Source: a virus. From it: a stretch of DNA of 21,512 nucleotides. The position numbers and the translations under genes are program-made. The notes under the pieces were generated by a model that saw only the letters and a program-made list of their open reading frames with translations, was not told the origin of the DNA and did not search any database. Each line of letters begins with the position of its first letter. Position 1 is the first letter of the stretch. Where the stretch lies: IMG/VR virus record IMGVR_UViG_3300010368_000140, positions 1 through 21,512 of that record, one strand, 5' to 3'. Below are positions 7,913-14,594 of the stretch, piece by piece.

Positions 7913-9474
7913 TAAGTAACCCCTGCCTTTGGTTTCCTATGCCGCCCAATGACCTTAAACTGTAAATGCGTACGGCGTATTCTATAGGGTTCATCTTTCG
8001 TGTTGTTAGTAAACTTCAAACTGCTGTGTGGATCGTATCCCTTCAGATCAATATCCTTCGACACCATGCGCTTAGTTCCTACAGCATCTACGCCCAAGGT
8101 AAACGAATCCATCACACCGCCGCCGCCCGTTGTCGTCAACGTAGTCGTGTTTCCACCCACCCCTTGTGATTCTTGCTGCACACCAAGCGTGTATGCACCC
8201 AACGCGTCAAAGTATGTCCGTGCATACAACCACCTCAGATCAACGTCACCGCCTAACGGTGCTGGTGCAGATGTTTCAAAATGCGTGTCATATGCTGCAC
8301 CTTCATGGCTGTAATAGGCTGCCGGTGCATGATCTAACAGCTTGCCATTGAAGTTCCCTGCGTGCGGCTTGTCGTCTATGATGCCGGCACAGTTACGTTC
8401 AAAGGTTGTCCCTGCACCATTCAACGGCCCATACCACGCAAAGCGCGTCTGCCCGGAAACGTCATCCACGTACCTATGCCGCAGTGACATCACCATTATT
8501 TCATTGCAGTTTGTATTGTTGTTCGGTAGCCAAAACCACACCTCATTCTCGTCTGCGTAATACACGGCAAACGCTTGGTGCAGCCGATTCTTCGACAAGT
8601 TCGGCCAGTATCCTTCATCCAGCGCATAGGACACCTTTTCAACCGTTTCGCCGCCGGCCCACATATACACGCCATCTTCTAATACGAACACCTGCGCGTT
8701 GCCGGGAATCGTTACAACAGCACGGCCCGATAGTGTGCCACCCTGTTGTGGGTTGCGTGGATCTGTTGTAGTGCGTTGCTGAAGTTGGTATGGAATGGTC
8801 GCGTTGCCGGTAGGCAGTAGAATAGATATGAAATCTTCTGTATGGATTGCTAACGCGTTTTGTAATGGCTGCAGACCCGTTACAGGCGAACCCAAGTTAT
8901 AAAAAGACGATGCGCCCCACGTTTCTGGATCGCCGGCATCTGAATACCAAACCCTATCTTTGTCTGCATTTGTGTTAGCACAAAACACACGGTTATCAAA
9001 GAATGCAACGTGTTCGGCTGTAGTAAACCGACTGTCCACATCCAACACATCCGCGTTGCCCGTCCCCGTCCACTTGATCGGAGGATTCACGCCATTGGTC
9101 AGAATCAACGTATCAAACGCGCGCACCCATTGAAACGTGTTATCGTCACCAGCTGTGATTGTGACAGAACCAGTAATATCTGTCCAACCGCTGTTGTAGT
9201 AATACATCGTTGCGCCGGCCACGATAAACACATACTCTGTGCCACTCGATGGCGCACGAAACTGCCCACAGGCTGTAAGTGTAGGTGTGCCGGCTATTGC
9301 ACTGGCATTCTCATAGCTTTTGACACCCAACACTTTTTCAACCGATGCCGCTTGTGTCAGACGCGTGTTGAGCATATCGCGCAACCCGTTCGGCCCTATA
9401 TCTTCAGCAGCCAAATCATACCGCACGCCCTGCGTCCACGGCCCGTATTTAATAGTCTCTGCAGCTATGGGCAT
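7912..9474 (-). CDS. Tail hub / stabilisation protein candidate (P22 gp10-like, 520 aa)
   Basis: The ATG overlaps the previous gene's TAA by one base, with GAGG as ribosome site. The opening, with GPNGLRDMLNTRLTQAASVEK followed by a GVKSY turn, matches the way gp10-type hub proteins begin: a short arm, then a 'mean, source, reading' beta series. The body is beta-rich with aromatic turns (FQWVRAFDTLILTNG, VWYSDAGDPETWGA, VFVLEDGVYMWAGGETVEK), which suggests beta-propeller blades. P22 gp10 has 472 residues, so the size fits. In such phages the hub sits below the adaptor ring and carries the tailspikes or needle. The order here, adaptor then hub, agrees. The family call rests on pattern memory and gene order; a beta-rich tail protein of another family is possible. 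Confidence 0.7.
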   Translation of the reverse strand: MPIAAETIKYGPWTQGVRYDLAAEDIGPNGLRDMLNTRLTQAASVEKVLGVKSYENASAIAGTPTLTACGQFRAPSSGTEYVFIVAGATMYYYNSGWTDITGSVTITAGDDNTFQWVRAFDTLILTNGVNPPIKWTGTGNADVLDVDSRFTTAEHVAFFDNRVFCANTNADKDRVWYSDAGDPETWGASSFYNLGSPVTGLQPLQNALAIHTEDFISILLPTGNATIPYQLQQRTTTDPRNPQQGGTLSGRAVVTIPGNAQVFVLEDGVYMWAGGETVEKVSYALDEGYWPNLSKNRLHQAFAVYYADENEVWFWLPNNNTNCNEIMVMSLRHRYVDDVSGQTRFAWYGPLNGAGTTFERNCAGIIDDKPHAGNFNGKLLDHAPAAYYSHEGAAYDTHFETSAPAPLGGDVDLRWLYARTYFDALGAYTLGVQQESQGVGGNTTTLTTTGGGGVMDSFTLGVDAVGTKRMVSKDIDLKGYDPHSSLKFTNNTKDEPYRIRRTHLQFKVIGRHRKPKAGVT

Positions 9475-10385
9475 TAGCCGGCCTCGACCACCAACGAGTT
9501 ATCGGTGCGTACAATAAATGCGTATGGCTGATCAGATGCCGGATACCGACGATTGCCCTGTTGCGCCAGGTTCGCTTTCATCATCAGCCGCACTACGCGC
9601 GCCATCTCTGCTGCTTCGCGCTGCGCGCCTGACTCATCCCCCTTCTCTTCGTAATACAGCTTCGATGCACCGTAAACAAGCGCAGACTCAGCTATCTGTG
9701 GGAAACCCAACGTGAGAAATGTTTTGTTGTCGTCCGATGCGCCCCATTCGGCTATGGCAATCTGGTATCTGACGCGAATCGTGACGTTCGTATCCGATGG
9801 CGTGTAATACAGTTCAATCGTAGGATACCCCGTGGTCGTATCAACGCCGCCAACAAATACTTTATATACGTTGCCGGTAAGACTTCGGTCTTCGTCCATC
9901 ATATCGTATTCATCTGGCCCGACGATCTCTAACGGCCACTCGTCTGTTTCGTTGACAAACGACCACCATGCAGTGACCGCCCCATCTACAGGCGTGTAAA
10001 CGCGCGTTGTGGACGACGAATCAAACGTAGCCGTGACACCGCTTGTGCCGCCGGTAAGCGTTTCAGTGGCCGTAAACGCGCCGGACTCGCTATATACATA
10101 CAGCCGATTGTTGGTAGTGTCGTGCGAATCCACAATAGCCGTATTGCCACTTGTCCCACCTGTGACCGTTTCACCCACGGTAAACGTGCCACTGGCAGAC
10201 GAAACAACAAACGTCAACGTAGTCTTGAACGTGGTCGTACGGTCTAACCACCACCACTTGAGCAGGTTTGATATTTCAACAGCTGTCAGATTTAGGTATT
10301 TGCGCGCGCGGTTCTTAAACGATGTGTTGCCACTATCTAACCCTACGCGATCTAATACCAGGCTGATACCTTCGTCTAATGTCAT
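9474..10385 (-). CDS. Head-tail adaptor protein with an inserted beta domain (303 aa)
   Basis: The N-terminal helices (MTLDEGISLVLDRVG, then FKNRARKYLNLTAVEISNLLKWWWL) and C-terminal helices (PQIAESALVYGASKLYYEEKGDES region, then AEMARVVRLMMKANL) are typical of podoviral adaptors of the P22 gp4 / SU10 type, which bind under the portal ring and close the head. Between them, at residues about 57-130, sits a beta-rich Thr/Gly/Ser insert made of two similar units (FTVGETVTGGTSG and FTATETLTGGTSG, 36 residues apart). P22 gp4 has 166 residues; the extra length comes from this insert and the following beta region ending near residue 210. Its gene lies between head genes and the hub gene, as expected. 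The C-terminus (DQPYAFIVRTDNSLVVEAG) is an extended tail. Confidence 0.8.
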   Translation of the reverse strand: MTLDEGISLVLDRVGLDSGNTSFKNRARKYLNLTAVEISNLLKWWWLDRTTTFKTTLTFVVSSASGTFTVGETVTGGTSGNTAIVDSHDTTNNRLYVYSESGAFTATETLTGGTSGVTATFDSSSTTRVYTPVDGAVTAWWSFVNETDEWPLEIVGPDEYDMMDEDRSLTGNVYKVFVGGVDTTTGYPTIELYYTPSDTNVTIRVRYQIAIAEWGASDDNKTFLTLGFPQIAESALVYGASKLYYEEKGDESGAQREAAEMARVVRLMMKANLAQQGNRRYPASDQPYAFIVRTDNSLVVEAG

Positions 10386-10392
10386 TCATAGT

Positions 10393-10629
10393 CTACGATG
10401 TGGTTATGTTTACCCACGCGCCGCCCTTATACACCTGTAGCTGATCGTCTGTTGTGTTGTATATGATCCAGCCATTCGATGCCGTAAGCGCATTGCGTTC
10501 GGTTGTGGTTAATGTCGGTGCTTGTAGCACTTGACCTATCTCTACTACATCAAACTGTGCAACCGTGCCAAACGTTGTTGCTTGCTTGACCTGCCCTGCA
10601 ATGTTTGGCGATTGCCGGGGGATCTGCAT
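10393..10629 (-). CDS. Small fibre-like virion protein (78 aa)
   Basis: The ATG overlaps the upstream stop (TAATG) and the stop is 8 bases before the adaptor gene. The C-terminal half (TTTERNALTASNGWIIYNTT, then DDQLQVYKGGAWVNI) is a motif I know from the shaft or tip regions of phage tail fibres and head fibres: a turn, an 'I-Y-N-T-T' strand and a 'Y-x-G-G-x-W' strand. The N-terminal half (around QVKQATTFGTVAQFDVVEIGQ) is unlike it. A free-standing protein of this size between head and adaptor genes could be a head fibre or a small decoration on the neck. The gene is well supported by its overlaps; the role is inferred. Confidence 0.65.
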   Translation of the reverse strand: MQIPRQSPNIAGQVKQATTFGTVAQFDVVEIGQVLQAPTLTTTERNALTASNGWIIYNTTDDQLQVYKGGAWVNITTS

Positions 10630-11252
10630 TAAGCCAACTCTACACCCTGGTCGTGCCGCATAGTTTCTTCCGCAGCGATATCAAACCGCACATTGCTGTC
10701 CATCTTCGTGCCATTCTTGTGGTGGTCGATCCACTCTTTGTATCGCTCCGTCTTAATTGGCTGCCCCTTGCCGTCTTTCACGGCCAATGCAGGGTCATTC
10801 GTATCATCGCCGCCCTGCCCCTTATACATTGGCAACCAGCCGGGGGGCAATGGGGTAAACCCTTTTGGGTGTGCTACCTCTACACCACCAAACACACGCA
10901 ACGCTGGTTCACTGGTGTAATCCCTGTTGTAATCGCCTAATGCCGGCCCTGTGCCAGCCTGTAAACCAAACATCGAGCGCGTGCGTTCATTGCCGGCCAA
11001 TAAATCTGCCAACCCTTCCACCACCGCAGGGTTTTCTTGCGCCTCTGCCAGTATCTGCTCTACAATGCTTTTAGGCTTTGTGATCTTAGCCTTTGCCGGC
11101 TTTTCTTGTGCTACGTCAACCAGCGGCTCTAAATCGTTCGCCTCTGCGACCTTTTCCACTGCACTTTGAATTGGTTCGCCTTTAGCTGCACCCATAGGTT
11201 GACCCATGTTATCGTATGCCGCATCTACTATACTGCTCTTACGTTTAGCCAT
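10629..11252 (-). CDS. Unknown head-module protein (207 aa)
   Basis: I do not recognise this protein. It starts MAKRKSSIVDAAYDNMGQ. A hydrophilic, Lys/Glu/Ala-rich first third follows, then a helix around SIVEQILAEAQENPAVVEGL, and then a Gly/Pro-rich part with LPPGWLPMYKGQGGDD and a final YKEWIDHHKNGTKMDSN segment. No cysteine or metal motif is visible. It lies directly upstream of the small fibre-like gene and downstream of the probable decoration gene, and the hairpin at 11275-11302 sits 23 bases before its ATG. It has only a weak ribosome site. It is presumably a virion or head-completion protein, but only the location says so. Confidence 0.7.
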   Translation of the reverse strand: MAKRKSSIVDAAYDNMGQPMGAAKGEPIQSAVEKVAEANDLEPLVDVAQEKPAKAKITKPKSIVEQILAEAQENPAVVEGLADLLAGNERTRSMFGLQAGTGPALGDYNRDYTSEPALRVFGGVEVAHPKGFTPLPPGWLPMYKGQGGDDTNDPALAVKDGKGQPIKTERYKEWIDHHKNGTKMDSNVRFDIAAEETMRHDQGVELA

Positions 11253-11274
11253 GTTTTGCTTTCGTTATGTGTGA

Positions 11275-11302
11275 GCCGGTAAGGAATTGCTCCCCTACCG
11301 GC
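11275..11302 (-). terminator. Hairpin between decoration and unknown gene (no T tract)
   Basis: GCCGGTA at 11275-11281 pairs with TACCGGC at 11296-11302. After one A/C mismatch, two G-C pairs extend the stem, leaving a loop of about 8 bases. It lies 14 bases beyond the decoration gene's stop and 22 bases before the next ATG. On the transcribed strand the stem is followed by TCACACATAAC rather than a T run, so it is not a standard intrinsic terminator. It could attenuate transcription, stabilise the abundant upstream message, or mark an RNA processing site. Confidence 0.4.
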
Positions 11303-11315
11303 CCGTTTTCACTGC

Positions 11316-11804
11316 TTAGTTACTTACGTTGTTGACAAAGGGGTGCGAGATGCTTGAAAGCGTCTTGCCGCCCGAATCATCTGCAACAGCGTATGCACCG
11401 TAAATGACATCGCCAGCTACAACCGCATCGTCAACCGATCCAGCCGTTGAGGTCAGATACAGCTGCGCGCCATCGGCCACATCACCGCTAGTGATTTCGA
11501 CCGTGCCGTCAACGCAATACCAACCATACTGGCTGGCAACGTTAGCCGACATCGCTACAGCGCACTTGCCCACACCATTGGCAGACGCGCGCGTGGTGGT
11601 GAATCCAGATCCATCAATCAACACCAGATCGCCCGCAGCGGTGCTTGCTACGCCTACGCCGTAGACAAACTCCATCGTTCCATATTCGGGATTGTCAATG
11701 TCGCGCGCCTGTACACGCGATCCCAACGGTGCTTCTTGATAGGTTGACGTTTCATCAATATCCTGATTGAACGTCACCCCTCCTACCATCTTCCAAGTAG
11801 CCAT
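11316..11804 (-). CDS. Probable capsid decoration / cement protein (162 aa)
   Basis: The ATG is preceded by a strong AGGAAGGG, separated from it by an AT-rich spacer. The protein is beta-rich, Gly/Ala/Val/Thr-heavy and nearly free of charge clusters, with segments such as GDLVLIDGSGF, CAVAMSANVASQYGWYCVDG and GDVADGAQLYLTSTAGSV. This style, in a 110-170 residue protein encoded right after the major capsid gene, is typical of phage head decoration proteins (DUF2190-like or related beta-barrel types). It would bind the outside of the expanded capsid and stabilise it. The family is not certain; the strong ribosome site and position next to the coat gene favour a high-copy virion protein. Confidence 0.6.
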   Translation of the reverse strand: MATWKMVGGVTFNQDIDETSTYQEAPLGSRVQARDIDNPEYGTMEFVYGVGVASTAAGDLVLIDGSGFTTTRASANGVGKCAVAMSANVASQYGWYCVDGTVEITSGDVADGAQLYLTSTAGSVDDAVVAGDVIYGAYAVADDSGGKTLSSISHPFVNNVSN

Positions 11805-11825
11805 TATATAGTCACCCTTCCTTTC

Positions 11826-12815
11826 TTAAATGCCGGTGATATTCGTGGCAACGCCCAAGCGGCGGCGATTGTTCGTAATCTGCTGCACGCCGGCAACCAT
11901 ATAGGCCAGCTGACCCAACTGCCCACTGCTCTGCAAGCTGACAAACGGCGTTTTCTTGAAGTTCGCCTGGCGCATCACACGCAACTGGTGCGAACGCTTG
12001 TCCACAAAGTAGGCGTGATTAGCGGCAATATCGTTGTCAGCTACGATTGCAGCACCCATGTAGGCCGGGAATTCCTGACCGTTCAAACCGTTTAGCTTAG
12101 TGCCGTTCAGTTCGACGTATCCCTGTGACGTAAGCGCAACGCGATACGCGCCGGCAATCGAGTAGGTGGTAAAGATTGCGTCCGTCTTGCCGCCCTGTTT
12201 ACGAATCGAATCCATCACGGCATTAAAACGCGTAATACCGTCAAAGATGTTAGTAGTCGTCTGAGACAAGAACGTGGTGGCAGTGGTATCTTTCTGGTTC
12301 TGCCAGAACGTGCTGGTAGAAGAATCAATACCGCCGATCGTACCCGTGCCGGCATCTGCAATCAGATCCTGCAAACCGAGCATCGACTTGCCAGACTGCG
12401 CGCCGCACGCGTCCTCGTTGATGGTCTTGAGCAAGCTATTCATGGCGTTGTCACCCAACGCACTCAGCAACTCAAATACCTCTTCTGCACCGCTGTTTTC
12501 CCAGTTTTCCGTATCGCTCAACACGATGGGAACAGCGTAGTAACGCCGCTTGTAAAACGCACTCTCAAACGGATCGCGCGGAGACTTGGAAAGCGGATCA
12601 TACTTGTCGAACGCTTCAGCCGTTCCAGCACTCGATTCAAGAATGACCTGGATTTCCTTCCCACCGCCATCCACCATCAGAGAGCCGCCACCACGCTTTC
12701 TTAGTGCGTCGATGACATTATACGGCTCAAAAATATTGTCGATCTGCGCCGGATCAATCGTGCGACGAGTCGACGACCAGCGACTATCCCATACTTCACT
12801 TGTGGTCTGTGCCAT
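11826..12815 (-). CDS. Major capsid protein (HK97-fold type, 329 aa)
   Basis: GAGGT lies 7 bases before the ATG. The N-terminal arm (MAQTTSEVWDSRWSSTRRTI) is followed by the E-loop/P-domain region with YDPLSKSPRDPFESAFYKRR. The mid-protein block (MLGLQDLIADAG then TIGGIDSSTSTFWQNQ) is a hallmark I associate with a group of phage coat proteins. The A-domain part includes AIFTTYSIAGAYRVAL, and the C-terminus is MVAGVQQITNNRRRLGVATN. The length (329) fits HK97-fold coats that lack an internal prohead protease domain. A separate scaffold gene lies directly upstream and a probable decoration gene directly downstream, the classical head order. This is the building block of the icosahedral shell. 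Confidence 0.92.
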   Translation of the reverse strand: MAQTTSEVWDSRWSSTRRTIDPAQIDNIFEPYNVIDALRKRGGGSLMVDGGGKEIQVILESSAGTAEAFDKYDPLSKSPRDPFESAFYKRRYYAVPIVLSDTENWENSGAEEVFELLSALGDNAMNSLLKTINEDACGAQSGKSMLGLQDLIADAGTGTIGGIDSSTSTFWQNQKDTTATTFLSQTTTNIFDGITRFNAVMDSIRKQGGKTDAIFTTYSIAGAYRVALTSQGYVELNGTKLNGLNGQEFPAYMGAAIVADNDIAANHAYFVDKRSHQLRVMRQANFKKTPFVSLQSSGQLGQLAYMVAGVQQITNNRRRLGVATNITGI

Positions 12816-12835
12816 TGTTTTACCTCGTTATATGC

Positions 12836-13759
12836 CTATACATACGTCTGGCGTATTTCGTCTAAGGCGGTAGACTTTGATATTACACCACTCGATTGCG
12901 TGTTGCGCGCGCCCGTTGACTGTCCACGCGTTGCAGCACCAGACTTAGCATTACGCCGTTGTGTGCGCTGCATTTCTCGCGCTTCCCTCGCTTCTTCCGC
13001 AGTGCGCCCTGTCCACTGACCAACTAACTCGGCCAATGTCCAGTTTTCGCCTGTTTTCGGATTCACCTCGTTCAACGCGTCCCGGTTTCGCTCAATAAAC
13101 CGCAATGTCGAAACATCTTTGCCGATATCTTGCCCAAACACCTCTACCACTTCAGCTATCTGCTTTTGCATTCGCTGCTGCATCTGTGCTTGGTTTTGGC
13201 CCTGCAGCTGTTCAACCACCTGACGCAACTGCCCTACTTGGTCTAACCCATTTTTCTGTAGTGCCTGTTGTATCTCTTGGCTGATCAAGTTATGCACATA
13301 GTCGATGCCGGCAGCTTGTTCCATTAATGAACGCTGCTGCTCTGCATCTGTTGCTTGCATGGCTGCGCGCCGTAGTGATTCAGCATCTTGCATGGTCTGC
13401 TGCTGCACCGTTTGCGATTGCGCTTGCTGCTCTTGTAGCTGTTTTAGCTTGGCCATTTCTTGTGCAACATACTGATCGTGCTGCTGCTTCAACTGAGTGA
13501 AATATCTGTCTGCCTCCCGACGATCACGCTCCAACGGAGATAGGTCGTCATTTGTTGAATTGCGCGCTGATGCGCTTTTTTCTACTTCGACTTCTTCAGC
13601 ATTAGTCTGCCCTGCACTCTGTTCTTCGGGGTCGCTTCGGGGTTGATCCAGATCCAGCATCCCCAGGCCCATTTCATTAATGGGTTCTGCAGATCCTTCA
13701 TTGGTTCCCTCAGTCGTCTGCCCTTCCGAAACGGCTGGGTCTATTGCCACTTCCGTCAT
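12836..13759 (-). CDS. Scaffold protein (307 aa)
   Basis: I place the start at the ATG at 13759 (MTEVAIDPAVSEGQ), because AGAGGTGAGT stands immediately before it. An upstream in-frame ATG at 13789 has no ribosome site and would add ten residues. The N-terminal third is acidic and disordered (Glu/Asp/Ser/Thr/Pro-rich). Residues about 70-200 are a Gln-rich coiled coil (for example QYVAQEMAKLKQLQEQQAQ). The C-terminus is short, basic and Arg-rich (MQRTQRRNAKSGAATRGQS), as expected for binding the inner face of the coat. Disordered acid, coiled coil and basic tail directly before the coat gene is the usual profile of a scaffold that assembles the procapsid and leaves before or during packaging. 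No protease domain is visible. Confidence 0.82.
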   Translation of the reverse strand: MTEVAIDPAVSEGQTTEGTNEGSAEPINEMGLGMLDLDQPRSDPEEQSAGQTNAEEVEVEKSASARNSTNDDLSPLERDRREADRYFTQLKQQHDQYVAQEMAKLKQLQEQQAQSQTVQQQTMQDAESLRRAAMQATDAEQQRSLMEQAAGIDYVHNLISQEIQQALQKNGLDQVGQLRQVVEQLQGQNQAQMQQRMQKQIAEVVEVFGQDIGKDVSTLRFIERNRDALNEVNPKTGENWTLAELVGQWTGRTAEEAREAREMQRTQRRNAKSGAATRGQSTGARNTQSSGVISKSTALDEIRQTYV

Positions 13760-13824
13760 ACTCACCTCTACATGAAAAAAACGCGCCAACTATGCCGGTG
13801 CAGGGATTAGTGCCGTAACCCCCA

Positions 13825-13874
13825 CTGACCCGGCACGGTCAGCGCGTTATGTTTTGTGTGACCGCGTGGTCACA
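13825..13874 (-). promoter_or_regulatory. Two hairpins in the gap before the scaffold gene
   Basis: The 128-base gap 13760-13887 is the largest non-coding stretch between genes on the transcribed strand. It holds CTGACC-CGGCAC-GGTCAG (13825-13842, 6-bp stem, 6-base loop) and TGTGACC-GCGT-GGTCACA (13857-13874, 7-bp stem, 4-base loop). Neither is followed by a run of T on the transcribed strand. Both contain the half-site GACC/GGTC, so they may be related protein-binding or RNA-processing sites rather than plain terminators. They sit between the zinc-ribbon gene and scaffold/coat, where expression usually steps up. Confidence 0.4.
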
Positions 13875-13887
13875 TTGTAAATACTAC

Positions 13888-14355
13888 TTAGTCGTTGTTG
13901 TCCGTGAACAACCCTGGACTGTCTACGCTTCTGTTTAGATCGCCTGTTGCGCCCTTGTCTACCTTGTCCCAATCAATCTGATCCATGATCTCTTCAACAC
14001 TATCGGCTGCCAACGTCTGTGCGCCGGCGCGCCTTTCCATCTGCGCTTTCTGTGCATCGTATGTCTCAGCCTCGATTTGGCTGCGCGTCTTTTGATCGCC
14101 CTCTTCTAACCCTAACGCCTTCAACTTAGTGCGCTTGTCTGTGGCGTGTTCGTAATACATACCCGTCTGTGGGTCAGGCATAGCTTGGTTATGGCCCTGC
14201 GTAGACATCAGCCTATTAAATGCGCCCATCGAGCCAAAATTTATGGTCGATATCTCGCCGCACTCTGGACATTCGCGCTTCTTCATAGGCCGGCCAGTGT
14301 AATACACATCCATCTCTGCATGGCCTAATCCGCATATGTAGTTATGTGTTGGCAT
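13888..14355 (-). CDS. Zinc-ribbon protein, FmdB-like (155 aa)
   Basis: The N-terminus shows C8, H12, C29 and C32 in the arrangement YICGLGH-x(16)-CPECG, a short zinc ribbon with His as one ligand in place of Cys, similar to small FmdB-type ribbons seen in many phage head modules. The remaining 120 residues are helical and charged, with ALGLEEGDQKTRSQIEAE and VEEIMDQIDWDKVDKG. It starts at an ATG after GGGTGA and faces the plus-strand gene head to head. Such ribbon proteins occur next to terminase, portal and scaffold genes in many phages, but their task is unknown; nucleic-acid or protein binding is plausible. Confidence 0.72.
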   Translation of the reverse strand: MPTHNYICGLGHAEMDVYYTGRPMKKRECPECGEISTINFGSMGAFNRLMSTQGHNQAMPDPQTGMYYEHATDKRTKLKALGLEEGDQKTRSQIEAETYDAQKAQMERRAGAQTLAADSVEEIMDQIDWDKVDKGATGDLNRSVDSPGLFTDNND

Positions 14356-14414
14356 TTCACCCTAATTTTCGTATTTTTTATAGACGATTTTCATCTAAAA
14401 AAAGACGGTTCTTA
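14356..14414. promoter_or_regulatory. AT-rich gap between diverging genes with promoter-like boxes
   Basis: These 59 bases separate the starts of the zinc-ribbon gene (minus) and the small gene (plus) and are much richer in A/T than the rest of the window. On the plus strand TTCACC (14356-14361) and TATAGA (14379-14384) are 17 bases apart, each matching the sigma-70 consensus at 4 of 6 positions. On the minus strand TATAAA (14382-14377) is a good -10 box, but no clear -35 box lies at the right distance. A divergent promoter pair is plausible but not proven. Confidence 0.4.
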
Positions 14415-14594
14415 ATGAGTCAAGCAGCTATTGGTTCAGCCCACGATGACCCTGTTTTGGACTACATGATCCGTAATAATATGGATCTACACGCCGATGT
14501 TTATTTAGCGTATGCTTACCCCGATGGCGTGCCAGATGATGTTGATCCAAAAGACATTTTACCTGATGAGTTATTAGGCACACTTACTGATTAA
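14415..14594 (+). CDS. Small acidic phage protein encoded on the opposite strand (59 aa)
   Basis: This is the only convincing plus-strand gene. It reads MSQAAIGSAHDDPVLDYMIR and continues with NNMDLHADVYLAYAYPDGVP and an acidic DPKDILPDELLG end. This layout (a 'V-x-x-Y-M-x-x-N' helix, a 'Y-L-x-x-A-Y-x-D-G-x-P' turn, and an acidic 'L-P-x-E-L' tail) matches small proteins of 50-70 residues that I know from many phages near the packaging genes, function unknown. I chose the ATG at 14415; an upstream in-frame ATG at 14346 would add a basic segment that overlaps the neighbouring start and does not fit the family. No strong ribosome site is visible. Its last 11 bases overlap the end of the 799-residue protein's gene. 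Confidence 0.68.
   Translation: MSQAAIGSAHDDPVLDYMIRNNMDLHADVYLAYAYPDGVPDDVDPKDILPDELLGTLTD

Noticed and set aside
7212-7919. Long plus-strand open frame of 235 codons
   Set aside because: It lies fully antisense to the DPYASG repeat region and simply mirrors those repeats (GVYGVLVPLAYGS); no ribosome site.
13760-13789. Longer scaffold start at 13789
   Set aside because: No ribosome site precedes it, whereas AGAGGTGAGT stands right before the ATG at 13759.
14346-14414. Upstream extension of the plus-strand small gene
   Set aside because: The added basic segment overlaps the start of the zinc-ribbon gene and its likely promoter gap, and does not fit the small acidic protein family.
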